Shown: positions 33,157 through 41,937 of the stretch, piece after piece
Numbering within the stretch: the stretch's first letter is position 1
Layout: each line of letters begins with the position of its first letter
DNA from: Schumannella sp. 10F1B-5-1
GTDB taxonomy: Bacteria; Actinomycetota; Actinomycetes; Actinomycetales; Microbacteriaceae
Length of the DNA stretch: 64,000 bases
NCBI RefSeq assembly: GCF_006517535.1
Contig: NZ_VHQH01000002.1
Location: 296,166-360,165 of the forward strand
Reading direction: 5' to 3'
Position numbers and translations under genes: made by a program
The notes under the pieces: model-generated
What the model saw: only the letters and a program-made list of their open reading frames with translations
Told to the model about the DNA's origin: nothing
Databases searched by the model: none

Positions 33157-34920
33157 TCAGCTGAGCTTCGTCTCGTAGGTGATCGCGCCGTCGTCGCCGA
33201 TCTTCAGCGTTCCCAGCATGTTGATCGAGCGCACGTCACCCGACGAGGTCCCGACGCCGGCGGCGCTCGAGGCGTCGGCCGTCACGCTGAAGTGGCCGTT
33301 GAACAGGCTGACGACCGAGAAGCCCTCGCCGTCCCAGTCGCCGATGTCGGGGTCGGGACGCTCGACGACGGTCCACTTGATGTTCGTGTAGGTCACGCCC
33401 GGCGTGCCGCGGATGCTGAAGCCGCATCCGCCGGTCGGGGTGAGCGAGCCCTGGTCGAAGCACGACTGGAAGAACGCGTCGATCGCCTTGTCGGCGGCCT
33501 CGACACCCGAGTCGCTCAGCGCGACCTCGAGGTTCGCATCCAGGCCGCTCACCCCCGCCGAGATCGTGCTGAGGCCCTTGACCTCGACCTTGCCGGTCTC
33601 CCACTGCAGCAGGTCGACGCCCTTGCCCTCGTAGTCGAAGGTGTAGGTGCCGGGCAGCGAGACGAACTCGTAGTCGCTCGTGGTCGCGTCGTCGTCCGAC
33701 GGCTTCAGCTCCTTGCCGTTGACCGTGAGCTTCAGGTTCGACGGGCCCGAGGCGGTCGCCGTCACCGTGGGCAGCGAGTCGCCCGCGACGACGTAGTTGT
33801 CCCAGATGAAGTCCTTGCCCTTGGCGGTGACCTTGAACGTCTCGGTCGAGCTGTCGCCGCTCTTATAGTTGACGCGGGCGGTGACGGTGGTGCCGCTCGT
33901 GCGATTGATCGAATACGACGAGACCTGGCCCTCGGCCTTCTTGTACACGTCGTCGTCGATCAGGGTGAGGTCGCCCTCGGGCTGCGGCGACATCGTCTTG
34001 ACCGCGGCCTCGGCCTGGCCGGCCTTGAGCTTGTCGAGGAACGCGCTGACCGCGCTCGCGGGCGAGTGGGTCGCGTTGCCGACGTTCACGACGACGACGG
34101 CCGCCACGATGATCAGGATGAGCGCGGCGCCACCGGCGATGAGGCCGACGAGCAGCTTCTTCGACGACTTCTTCGCCGGCTGCGGCTGGCCGAATCCGGG
34201 CTGGCCGGGCTGGCCGGGGCCGCCGTTCCATCCGCCGGCGCCGGGAGCACCGGGAGCGCCGGGCGCGGTGGCGTAGGGCTGCTGGCCGGTGGTGTTCTGG
34301 GCGTACTGACCCGCCGTGGCTCCGGCGGCGCCCGCGGCGCCGTAGGCGCCGGCCTGGCCGTACTGCGCCGTGGCGGCGTTCGGGTCGGCGTTCTGCACGG
34401 GATGCTGCGGGCCGGTCTGCTGCGGAGCGGCGGGCTGGCCATACTGCGGCTGGCCGTAGGCGGGCTGCTGACCGTGCTGCTCGGGAGCGCTCGGAGCGGG
34501 CTGGCCGGGCTGCTGGCCGTACTGCGCCGTCGGCTGTGCGCCGGTCTGGTTCGGCTGAGCGTAGGGCGAGGCCGGCTGCTCGGGCTGCTGCGGCGCCGCG
34601 GGCTGCTGCGCCGACCAGCTCTGCTGCGGCTGCTGCGGGGCGCCGTACTGCGGGGCCCCGTACTGCTGGTTGCCGTACTGCTGGCCGCCGTACTGGGGCG
34701 AGCCGTACTGCGGTGCGGCGGGCTCCTGCGGCTGCGGCGACTCGGGCTGCGCCGCCGCGGCGCCGCCGCCGTCGACGACGGGCTGGTCGCGGGTGCTCAC
34801 GTCCGACGGCGAGAAGTCGTCGGCGGGACGCTGGGGCAGGCGGGCGGTCGTGGGGCGATCCTCGGGGGGCAGGTCGTCGTCAGACGGCTGCACCGGCGGG
34901 TCGCTGGGCTTGTCGGTCAT
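33157..34920 (-). CDS. Membrane protein with long QYG/Pro-rich disordered N-terminus
   Basis: 587 residues. About 1-245 are low complexity: an acidic start, then repeats such as QYGSPQYGGQQYGNQQYG and QQPGQP. A KKSSKK stretch precedes a single helix (LLVGLIAGGAALILIIVAAVVVVNV, about 262-286). The outside part begins SPASAVSAFLDKLKAGQAEAAVKTM, typical of DUF4878-like or NTF2-like lipoprotein domains, followed by beta-rich regions and one Cys pair. Such proteins in Actinobacteria are linked to the cell envelope, but the function is unknown. ATG 34920 has GGAAGGGGA upstream. TAGAGT near 34990 may be the -10. Confidence 0.75.
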   Translation of the reverse strand: MTDKPSDPPVQPSDDDLPPEDRPTTARLPQRPADDFSPSDVSTRDQPVVDGGGAAAAQPESPQPQEPAAPQYGSPQYGGQQYGNQQYGAPQYGAPQQPQQSWSAQQPAAPQQPEQPASPYAQPNQTGAQPTAQYGQQPGQPAPSAPEQHGQQPAYGQPQYGQPAAPQQTGPQHPVQNADPNAATAQYGQAGAYGAAGAAGATAGQYAQNTTGQQPYATAPGAPGAPGAGGWNGGPGQPGQPGFGQPQPAKKSSKKLLVGLIAGGAALILIIVAAVVVVNVGNATHSPASAVSAFLDKLKAGQAEAAVKTMSPQPEGDLTLIDDDVYKKAEGQVSSYSINRTSGTTVTARVNYKSGDSSTETFKVTAKGKDFIWDNYVVAGDSLPTVTATASGPSNLKLTVNGKELKPSDDDATTSDYEFVSLPGTYTFDYEGKGVDLLQWETGKVEVKGLSTISAGVSGLDANLEVALSDSGVEAADKAIDAFFQSCFDQGSLTPTGGCGFSIRGTPGVTYTNIKWTVVERPDPDIGDWDGEGFSVVSLFNGHFSVTADASSAAGVGTSSGDVRSINMLGTLKIGDDGAITYETKLS

Positions 34921-35075
34921 GAGAGATCCCCTTCCGGCGCCATGGGGTGGGTGTGCAGAACGCGCCGAGACTCGGTTGCCCTCGCACTCTAGCCTCGTGA
35001 GGAGAACTCCGACACGGGGACGACTCCCCATTAATCGGAGCGTTACGCGGGGGCGATGTCGCGATCCCGCGCGGC

Positions 35076-35993
35076 TCAGCCGGCGAGGCGCTCGATCAGC
35101 TCGCGGTAGCGCGCGGCCGTGCGCTCGACGATCTCAGCGGGGAGCATCGGAGGGGTGCCCTGCTTGTCCCAGTGGGCCGAAAGCCAGTCGCGCACGATCT
35201 GCTTGTCGAAGCTCGCGAGACGGTCCGGTCCGCCGGCGGCCCAGCCCGCCGCATCCCAGTACCGGCTGGAGTCGCTCGTGAGCACCTCGTCGGCCAGCAC
35301 GATCTCGCCGGTCGCGGCGTCGCGGCCGAACTCGAACTTGGTGTCGGCGACGATCACGCCGTGCTCGCCGGCGAGCTCGGACGCGGCCGAGAAGATGCGG
35401 ACGCTGAGGTCGCGGATCGCCGTCGCATCCGCCTCGCCGACCAGCTCGACCGTGCGCTCGAAGCTGATGTTCTCGTCGTGCTCGCCCATGGGCGCCTTGT
35501 AGGCGGGGGTGTAGATCGGCTCGGGCAGGCGGTCGCCGTCGCCGAGGCCGTCGGGCAGCGGGATGCCGCACACGGTGCGGGACTGCTGGTACTCGACCCA
35601 GCCCGACCCGGTGAGGTAGCCGCGCACGACCGCTTCGATGGGGAACATGTCGAGCTCGCGCACGAACATCGCGCGCGCGGCGACGTCGGCCGGCAGGTCG
35701 GCGGGCAGCCCGGCCGGGTCGAGGTGGTTCGGCACGTCGAGACGCGCGAACCACCAGCGGCTCAGCTTGGTCAGCTCGGCGCCCTTGCCCGGGATGCCGG
35801 GCTCGAGCACGAAGTCGAAAGCGCTGACGCGGTCGGTCGCGACCACGAGCATCCGGTTCGGATGGGCGTCGTGGCGGTAGAGGTCGCGCACCTTGCCGGA
35901 GTAGACGTGAGCCCAGCCGAGTTCGGCGAGGCGCGGGTCGCCGCCGGTCGGGATGACAGCGCCCGCGTCGGCCGTGCCCGCGCCGTCGCTCAC
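35076..35993 (-). CDS. purC: SAICAR synthase
   Basis: Joins CAIR with aspartate using ATP (purine step 8). The 305 residues fit the longer PurC form. Landmarks are HVYSGKVRDLYRHD at the ATP loop, VATDRVSAFDFVLEPGIPGKG, VRGYLTGSGWVEYQ, PIYTPAYKAPMGEHDENISF and IVADTKFEFGRD. GTG 35993 overlaps the purD stop (GTGA), so the two are translated together. Confidence 0.97.
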   Translation of the reverse strand: MSDGAGTADAGAVIPTGGDPRLAELGWAHVYSGKVRDLYRHDAHPNRMLVVATDRVSAFDFVLEPGIPGKGAELTKLSRWWFARLDVPNHLDPAGLPADLPADVAARAMFVRELDMFPIEAVVRGYLTGSGWVEYQQSRTVCGIPLPDGLGDGDRLPEPIYTPAYKAPMGEHDENISFERTVELVGEADATAIRDLSVRIFSAASELAGEHGVIVADTKFEFGRDAATGEIVLADEVLTSDSSRYWDAAGWAAGGPDRLASFDKQIVRDWLSAHWDKQGTPPMLPAEIVERTAARYRELIERLAG

Positions 35994-37276
35994 TGCGCGA
36001 CCCGGGCCGCGATGTCGGTGCGGAAGTGCCCGCCCTCGAGGTCGAGGCGGCCGAGCGCGGCGTAGGCGCGCTCGCGCGCCGCCGCGAAGTCGGCGCCGCG
36101 GGCGACGACGCTCAGCACGCGCCCGCCGGTGGCGACGTACTCGCCGTCGACGAGCGTGGTCGCCGCGTGATCGACCGTGACGCCCTCGGGCAGCTCGGCC
36201 TCGAGCGCCGCGAGACCGCGGATCGGGCGACCCGTGATCGGGTTCTCGGGGTAGCCCTCGCTGGCCAGCACGACCGTGACGGCGACCTCGGGGCTGAACT
36301 TCGGATACGGCAGACGGCCGAGGCCGCCGGTCGCCGCCGCCGTGATGAGCTCGGCGAGCGAGCTCTCGAGGCGCGGCAGCACGACCTGCGTCTCGGGGTC
36401 GCCGAAGCGGGCGTTGAACTCGATCACGCGGATGCCCTCAGCCGTGATGATGAGGCCGCAGTAGAGCAGACCCACGAAGGGCGTGCCCTCGGCCTCGAGC
36501 TGGCGCACGGTCGGGAGGGCGACGCGATCGACGACCTCGTCGACGAAGTCGGCCTCGCTCGGCCAGCGGTCGCTGAGCCACGGCAGCGGGGAGTAGGCGC
36601 CCATGCCGCCGGTGTTGGGGCCGGCATCCCCGTCGAAGACGCGCTTGAAGTCCTGCGCGGGGCTGAGCGGCAGCACGTCGTGGCCGTCGGCCAGCAGGAA
36701 CAGCGAGACCTCGGGGCCCGACAGGTGCTCCTCGATCAGCACCCCGCCCTGCTGCAGGTAGAAGGAGGCGTGGTCGATCGCCGCCTGACGGTCGTCGGTG
36801 ACGAGCACGCCCTTGCCCGCGGCGAGGCCGTCGGCCTTGACGACGTGCGGGGCGCCGAAGCGGTCGAGGGCCTCGGCGACCTCGTCGATCGTGTCGGCGT
36901 GCACGGCGCCGCCGGTCGGCACCTGAGCGGCCTGCATGATCCGCTTCGCGAAGCTCTTCGAGCCCTCGAGCGCGGCGGCCGCCTTGTCGGGGCCGAAGAC
37001 GGGGATGCCGTAGCGGCGCAGCGCGTCGCCGACGCCCGCCACGAGCGGGGCCTCGGGCCCGATGACGACGAGGTCGACCTCGGAGTCGCGGGCGTAGTCG
37101 GCCACGAGGCGGCCGTTCGACGCGTCGAGCTTCACGGTCTCGACGAGCGCCGCGATGCCGGCGTTGCCGGGGGCGGCGATCACCTCGTGGGCAGGGCCGT
37201 CGGAAGTCTGGTCACGCAGCAGGGCACGCACGATCGCGTGCTCGCGCGCCCCGGAGCCGAGAACGAGGATTCGCAC
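35990..37276 (-). CDS. purD: Phosphoribosylamine-glycine ligase
   Basis: Makes GAR from phosphoribosylamine, glycine and ATP (step 2). 428 residues with the N-domain RILVLGSGAREHAIVRAL, the ATP-grasp part KADGLAAGKGVLVTDD and EEHLSGPEVSLF, the signature GDAGPNTGGMGAYSP, and FNARFGDPETQVVLPRL. GTG 37276 is preferred over GTG 37282 because TAGGCT ends exactly six bases before it, the leaderless layout seen in many genes here. First gene of purDC. Confidence 0.97.
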   Translation of the reverse strand: MRILVLGSGAREHAIVRALLRDQTSDGPAHEVIAAPGNAGIAALVETVKLDASNGRLVADYARDSEVDLVVIGPEAPLVAGVGDALRRYGIPVFGPDKAAAALEGSKSFAKRIMQAAQVPTGGAVHADTIDEVAEALDRFGAPHVVKADGLAAGKGVLVTDDRQAAIDHASFYLQQGGVLIEEHLSGPEVSLFLLADGHDVLPLSPAQDFKRVFDGDAGPNTGGMGAYSPLPWLSDRWPSEADFVDEVVDRVALPTVRQLEAEGTPFVGLLYCGLIITAEGIRVIEFNARFGDPETQVVLPRLESSLAELITAAATGGLGRLPYPKFSPEVAVTVVLASEGYPENPITGRPIRGLAALEAELPEGVTVDHAATTLVDGEYVATGGRVLSVVARGADFAAARERAYAALGRLDLEGGHFRTDIAARVAQ

Positions 37277-37315
37277 CGGCACAGCCTAACGGCGCACGCC
37301 GATACGCTCGAACCC
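37277..37315. promoter_or_regulatory. Compact divergent leaderless promoters for purD and the YciI gene
   Basis: Only 39 bases separate the two starts. TAGGCT (37283-37288, minus) serves purD and TACGCT (37303-37308, plus) serves the YciI gene, each 6-7 bases before its start codon. The -35 regions must therefore lie inside the opposite gene. Confidence 0.6.
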
Positions 37316-37654
37316 ATGAGTGATGCGCGGGGCTCGCACGTGCGGGCGCCCGAGACCTGGCTGCTTCTCGTGCACACCGAGGGGGCGTCGTCCGACCGCA
37401 GCCGGCCCAAGACGCTGCAGCCGTGGTTCGCCGGGCATCGCGCCTTCCAGGCCGGGCTCGTGGACGACGGTCTGCTCGTGGCCGCGGGATCGCTGCCGGG
37501 CGCCGACGGCGAGGAGCTCACGCTCGTGCGCGGCATCGACGGCGCCGCGCTGCTGGCCCGCGCCCAGGCCGACCCGGCCGTCGCCGAGGGGCACCTGCGC
37601 GTCGAGGTGCGCCCCTGGGTCGTGGTGCAGTCGGCGCTGCCGCGGCTCGACTGA
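37316..37654 (+). CDS. YciI-like protein
   Basis: 112 residues with the ferredoxin-like YciI/YCII pattern: WLLLVHTEG, LQPWFAGHRAFQAGLVDDGLLVAAGSLPG, then LVRGIDGAALLARAQADPAVAEGHLRVEVRPWVVV. The His near residue 42 and the Asp late in the domain match the proposed active-site pair of the family. Its role is uncertain: muconolactone-isomerase-like or a small scavenging enzyme. Leaderless promoter shared back to back with purD. Confidence 0.82.
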   Translation: MSDARGSHVRAPETWLLLVHTEGASSDRSRPKTLQPWFAGHRAFQAGLVDDGLLVAAGSLPGADGEELTLVRGIDGAALLARAQADPAVAEGHLRVEVRPWVVVQSALPRLD

Positions 37655-37701
37655 GCCGGCACGGGGCAGTGGATGCGCATCCACCGGGCTAGCGTGGACG
37701 C

Positions 37702-38103
37702 ATGGCTCGAGCCCGCATCACCGCCTCCGACGGCGAGGCCGCGGTGCGCGCCGTGACCGCCGCTGCGACTGCCGCCGACGGCGCGGACGCGGCGCCCGTC
37801 GAGCGCGACACCACGGCACTCGCCGTGCGCTACCTGCTGCAGCTGCTCGCCGACACGGCCCCGGGCAACAGCGTCGAGGTGCGCGTGCCGCCCTTCGGCG
37901 CGACCCAGGCGATCGAGGGGCCGCGTCACACCCGCGGCACGCCGCCCAACGTGGTCGAGATGAGCGCATCCACCTGGATCGCCCTCGCCACCGGGGCGCA
38001 GAGCTGGGATGCGGCGCTCGCCGCCGCGGAGGTCTCGGCTTCGGGCTCGCGCGCCGACCTCACCGAGGTGCTGCCGCTCGCCTGGGGCGGCTCCGCCGTC
38101 TGA
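37702..38103 (+). CDS. Sterol-carrier-family (SCP2-like) small protein
   Basis: 133 residues. TTALAVRYLLQLLADTAPGNSVEVRVPPFGATQAIEGPRHTRGTPPNVVEMSASTWIALATGAQSWDAALAAAEVSASGSRADLTEVLPL is the highly conserved actinobacterial form found beside purF and DUF3073 genes. The molecular role is unknown; an SCP2-like fold that binds lipids is assumed for the family. TAGCGT ends six bases before ATG 37702, so it is probably leaderless. Confidence 0.8.
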   Translation: MARARITASDGEAAVRAVTAAATAADGADAAPVERDTTALAVRYLLQLLADTAPGNSVEVRVPPFGATQAIEGPRHTRGTPPNVVEMSASTWIALATGAQSWDAALAAAEVSASGSRADLTEVLPLAWGGSAV

Positions 38104-38155
38104 TGGGCGACCGCGCGTGGTCAGAGCGCCCAGCGCGGTCGGCGACAATGGAGGC

Positions 38156-38620
38156 GTGACCGACCCGCGCGACGACTCCAGCCCGGCCGAGCCCGCGGCT
38201 CCCGCCGAGCAGCGGGTGCGCATCCGCCGGGCTCCGAAGCTCAGCGTGTTCATGGGTCTCGGCGCCATCGTCGGCGTGCTGGTGTCGCTGATCCTGACCA
38301 GCACGCAGAAGGCCGACCCCTCGGTCGGCTTCGCCGCCACGGCCGGCTACTTCGCGATCTACGGCGTCACGCTCGGCGTGCTCGTCGGCGCGATCGTCGG
38401 CCTGATCGCCGACCGCGTCTCGCGTCGTCGCGCGCACTACGTCGTGGTCGAGCACGAGGTCGTCGACCTGCCCGACGAGGCGGACGAGGAGCCCGCCCTC
38501 GACGCGACGGCGGCATCCGCGACTCCGACCTCCGCCGAGATCGAGCCCGGAACTCAGGCCGACCCGGCATCCGGGACCGAGCCCGCCGCCGACTCCGGCG
38601 ACGAGCCCCGCTCCCGCTAG
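38156..38620 (+). CDS. Small membrane protein of unknown function
   Basis: 154 residues: a Pro/Glu-rich head, Arg-rich VRIRRAPK, two helices (LSVFMGLGAIVGVLVSLILT and YFAIYGVTLGVLVGAIVGLIA) and an acidic, Ala/Thr/Glu-rich tail. This two-helix protein is commonly found between the sterol-carrier gene and purF in Microbacteriaceae (from memory). GTG 38156 follows GACAAT by six bases. Its stop overlaps the opposing gene's stop in a CTAG. Confidence 0.75.
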   Translation: MTDPRDDSSPAEPAAPAEQRVRIRRAPKLSVFMGLGAIVGVLVSLILTSTQKADPSVGFAATAGYFAIYGVTLGVLVGAIVGLIADRVSRRRAHYVVVEHEVVDLPDEADEEPALDATAASATPTSAEIEPGTQADPASGTEPAADSGDEPRSR

Positions 38621-40134
38621 GCCGCGCTCGCCGTCCAGTCGCCGTTGTAGGCGGCGATGTGGATGATCGACGGGCCCGCCACGAGGGTCACCGTCTTCGA
38701 CACCGAGTCGATCTCGTTGAGCAGCAGCTCGTGGTCGCCGGCCGTCGTGACCTGCTCGACGATGAAGTTGCTGTCGCCCGTGTACTCGAGCGCCCAGTCC
38801 TCGCCGGCGCCGTCGTAGGCGAACACGATGTCGCCGCGGCCCGATGCGGGCAGCGCCGCGGGCTTCGCGGTCGAGATCGGCGAGATCGTGACCGTCCAGG
38901 TGCCGGTGGTGCCGGAGATCTCCAGGGTGTCGGACTGGCTGCCGTAACTGCGGGTGCCGTAGACCGAGGTGCCGTGGTACTCCCCCTGGCTCGACATGAC
39001 CTCGTCGACGTAGTTGCCCGCGTCGTCGTAGGTCGCGGCCTGCAGCAGCCGGTCGCCGTCGTAGTCGATCGTCACGAGACCCGAGTGCGCCTCGTCGGGG
39101 ATGTCGATGGTCGCGTCGCCGATGCCGGTCTGGGTGATCGGGGTGAAGTCGCCGAAGGTGTCGGCGAGGCTGCCGCCGTTGAAGTCCGGTCCCTGGCCCG
39201 GCGTCGAGCCGGTGTAGGGGCTGCTCGACGAGGTGTAACCGGGATCCTGGTCGGGCAGCGACCCGATCCAGCTCGAGAACCCGACGGTCCACAGGATCGA
39301 GGCCGTCATGCCGAGCACGCCGAGCACGGTGCCGACGATCGCGAGCGAGCGGCGGAAGCGCAGGCGGATGATGCCGATCACGCCGAACACGATCGCGAGC
39401 AGGGCGGGCAGCCCGGCGACGAAGTGCACGAACGGGATGACGCCGGTGACGATCGCGATGATGCCGCAGATCAGCGCCGTGAGGCCGAGCCACGAGCTCT
39501 CGCCCGAGCCGCGCGAGGCGACCGCGTAGGCGGGCATGGGGTACGCCGTCGGGGCGACGCCGCCGTAGGGCGAGCCGTAGGCGCCGCGCGCTCCGTAGGG
39601 AGCGGGTCCGCCGGGCGCACCGTAGGGGTTGCCGGCCGCGGAGCCGTACGGGCTGCCGTAGGGCGCGGGCTGTCCGGGGGCTGCGGCGTAGGGCGAGGCT
39701 CCGGATGCGCCGCCGAGGTACGGCGGGCCGCCGTAGCCGCCTGGGGCAGTCGCGCCGCCGCCGTATCCGGGGACGTAGGGGCTGCCGGCCGCGGCGCCGG
39801 CGCCGGAGCCGCCCGACGTCGGCGCCGCCGACGCGTCGTTCTCGGCATAGGGATTCGGGCCGGGATCGCGTCGTCCGGGCGCGGGCGCTCCGGTCGCGGG
39901 GCCCTCGGCGGGGGCGCTCGCGCCGTAGCCGAAGCCCGGCGGGGCGAAGCCGGGCGTGCCGGCGGCGTCGGCGGGCTGGCCCGGCTGACCGGGCGAGGGC
40001 GCGGGAGCGGCGGGCGCGTCGTACGGCGAGCGTGGGCGCACGATCGTCGGCTCGGGCTCCGCAGCCGCGTCGGAGCCCGGGGGCGTCACCGGCGGACGGA
40101 ACTCGGCGTCGTCGTTCGCGCTGCTGTCGGGCAT
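38617..40134 (-). CDS. DUF4190-type membrane protein with Pro/Gly/Tyr-rich N-terminus
   Basis: 505 residues. About 1-205 are disordered and rich in Gly, Pro, Ala and Tyr (YGSPYGSAAGNPYGAPGG). A pair of helices (GLTALICGIIAIVTGVIPFVHFVAGLPALLAIVFGVIGIIRL) forms the DUF4190 hairpin, and a third helix LAIVGTVLGVLGMTASILWTVGF follows. The outer part (about 300-505) is beta-rich with a repeated TxxxSGxxxxxF pattern. Envelope protein of unknown role. ATG 40134 has GAGCGGG in front. It ends tail to tail with the preceding gene. Confidence 0.75.
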   Translation of the reverse strand: MPDSSANDDAEFRPPVTPPGSDAAAEPEPTIVRPRSPYDAPAAPAPSPGQPGQPADAAGTPGFAPPGFGYGASAPAEGPATGAPAPGRRDPGPNPYAENDASAAPTSGGSGAGAAAGSPYVPGYGGGATAPGGYGGPPYLGGASGASPYAAAPGQPAPYGSPYGSAAGNPYGAPGGPAPYGARGAYGSPYGGVAPTAYPMPAYAVASRGSGESSWLGLTALICGIIAIVTGVIPFVHFVAGLPALLAIVFGVIGIIRLRFRRSLAIVGTVLGVLGMTASILWTVGFSSWIGSLPDQDPGYTSSSSPYTGSTPGQGPDFNGGSLADTFGDFTPITQTGIGDATIDIPDEAHSGLVTIDYDGDRLLQAATYDDAGNYVDEVMSSQGEYHGTSVYGTRSYGSQSDTLEISGTTGTWTVTISPISTAKPAALPASGRGDIVFAYDGAGEDWALEYTGDSNFIVEQVTTAGDHELLLNEIDSVSKTVTLVAGPSIIHIAAYNGDWTASAA

Positions 40135-40285
40135 CCCGCTCCTCGTCTGCCGGCGGACCCGCTGCCGCATCCGCCCGGGCCGATGCCGGGCCGGCGCGAG
40201 GCCGCCGAGTCGACCCTAGGCAATGCCGCCGACGGGCGCGATGGTGAGTGCTCCCCGAGTTCGGGGGCGCGCATCCGGAGCCGGC

Positions 40286-41743
40286 TCAGCTGAGCTGGTT
40301 CGCCTCGACCCACTCGAGGTACTCGGGGGTGACGGTGCCGGTGATGTACTCGCCGGTGAAGCAGCTCTTCTCGAGCGCCTCGATGTCGGAGCCCTCGAGG
40401 ATGGCCGACTCCATGTCGGCGACCTCCTGGTAGATCAGGTTGTCGGCGCCGAGCTCGAGCGCGATCTCGGGGATCTTGCGGCCCGAGGCGACGAGTTCCG
40501 CGCGGCTGGGCATGTTGATGCCGTAGACGTGCGGGTAGCGCACCGGCGGGGCCGCGCTCGTGAAGGTGACCGAGTTCGCGCCGGCCGCGCGGGCCATGTC
40601 GACGATCTCCTTCGACGTCGTGCCGCGCACGATCGAGTCGTCGACGATCAGCACGTTCTTGCCCTGGAACTCGCTCGACATCGCGTTCAGCTTCTGCTTG
40701 ACGCTCTTCTTGCGCTGCTCCTGCCCCGGCATGATGAAGGTGCGGCCCACGTAGCGGTTCTTGTAGAAGCCCTCGCGGTACTCGATGCCGAGCTTGCGGG
40801 CCACCTGCATGGCCGCCGGGCGCGACGAATCCGGGATGGGCATGACCACGTCGATGTCGCCGGCCGGGGCGTGCGCCGCGATCGTGTCGGCCAGACGGTC
40901 GCCGAGGCGCAGGCGCGCGTCGTAGACCGAGATGCCGTTCATGACCGAGTCGGGGCGGGCCAGGTAGACGTATTCGAACGAGCAGGGGATGAGGCGCGGG
41001 TTCTCGGCGCACTGGCGCGAGAACATCTCGCCGTTGCGGGCGATGTAGATCGCCTCGCCGGGAGCGACGTCGCGCACGAACTCGTAGCCGCCCGACTCGA
41101 GCACGAGCGACTCGCTCGCCACGATCCACTCGGTGCCGACGAGGCTCTCGCTGCGCTTGCCCAGCACGAGCGGGCGGATGCCGAAGGGGTCGCGGAACGC
41201 GAGCAGGCCCTGCCCGGCGATCAGCGCGATCGCGGCGTAGGAGCCCTCGACGCGCTGGTGCAGCGTCGAGATCGCGTCGAACACCTGGCCGGGGTCGAGC
41301 TCGGTGCCGCGCACCTGCGCCTGCAGCTCGTGCGCCAGCACGTTCACGAGCAGCTCGGTGTCGGAGCTCGTGTTGAGGTGGCGGCGGTCGATACGGAACA
41401 GCTCGTCGGTGAGCTCGCGCGTGTTCGTCAGGTTGCCGTTGTGCACCAGCACGATGCCGTAGGGCGCGTTGACGTAGAAGGGCTGCGCCTCCTGCTCCTT
41501 CGACGCGTCGCCGCGGGTCGCGTAGCGCACGTGGCCGAGGCCCATCGTGCCGAGCAGCGAGCGCATGTCACGCGTGCGGTACGCCTCGCGCACCTGGCCC
41601 TTGGCCTTCTGCACGTGGATGATCGAGCCCTCGCTCGTCGCGATGCCGGTCGAGTCCTGCCCGCGGTGCTGCAGCAGCGAGAGGCTGTCGTACACCTGCT
41701 GGTTGACGGGGCCGGAAGAGACGATGCCGACGATGCCGCACAC
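40286..41743 (-). CDS. purF: Amidophosphoribosyltransferase, iron-sulfur-free type
   Basis: First step of purine synthesis (PRPP plus glutamine to phosphoribosylamine). 485 residues. GTG 41743 puts the catalytic Cys at position 2 (CGIVGIVSSGPVNQQ), as needed after Met removal. The PRPP site is VLIVDDSIVRGTTS, and KNRYVGRTFIMPGQEQRKKSVKQKLNA is the flexible loop region. It closely resembles the enterobacterial type: two of the Cys ligands for the 4Fe-4S cluster of the Bacillus/mycobacterial type are missing (YPHVYGINMPS instead of HPCFYG; no CxxC near the end). No propeptide seems present. A CGTACCC palindrome lies in the leader. Confidence 0.96.
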   Translation of the reverse strand: MCGIVGIVSSGPVNQQVYDSLSLLQHRGQDSTGIATSEGSIIHVQKAKGQVREAYRTRDMRSLLGTMGLGHVRYATRGDASKEQEAQPFYVNAPYGIVLVHNGNLTNTRELTDELFRIDRRHLNTSSDTELLVNVLAHELQAQVRGTELDPGQVFDAISTLHQRVEGSYAAIALIAGQGLLAFRDPFGIRPLVLGKRSESLVGTEWIVASESLVLESGGYEFVRDVAPGEAIYIARNGEMFSRQCAENPRLIPCSFEYVYLARPDSVMNGISVYDARLRLGDRLADTIAAHAPAGDIDVVMPIPDSSRPAAMQVARKLGIEYREGFYKNRYVGRTFIMPGQEQRKKSVKQKLNAMSSEFQGKNVLIVDDSIVRGTTSKEIVDMARAAGANSVTFTSAAPPVRYPHVYGINMPSRAELVASGRKIPEIALELGADNLIYQEVADMESAILEGSDIEALEKSCFTGEYITGTVTPEYLEWVEANQLS

Positions 41744-41777
41744 GAGGGATGCAACTCCAGATGGACGCGGGATGACG

Positions 41778-41795
41778 CGTACCCGGCTGGGTACG
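41778..41795. promoter_or_regulatory. 18-bp palindrome upstream of purF
   Basis: CGTACCC-GGCT-GGGTACG, perfect 7-base arms with a 4-base loop, 35 bases before the purF start. It could be a regulator site or a small RNA hairpin. Confidence 0.5.
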
Positions 41796-41937
41796 GTCGA
41801 TTGTCTCATCCATTCCGGGCGGCCGCTGTCACGCGCATCCGGGGTGCTCGGCGGGGTGCGGCGAGGACCGGTCCGCGGGCTTGGCGGCGGGTCGGACGGG
41901 TCCGTAATCCGACTCGCCCCGCTTCAGATGGGCCGGC

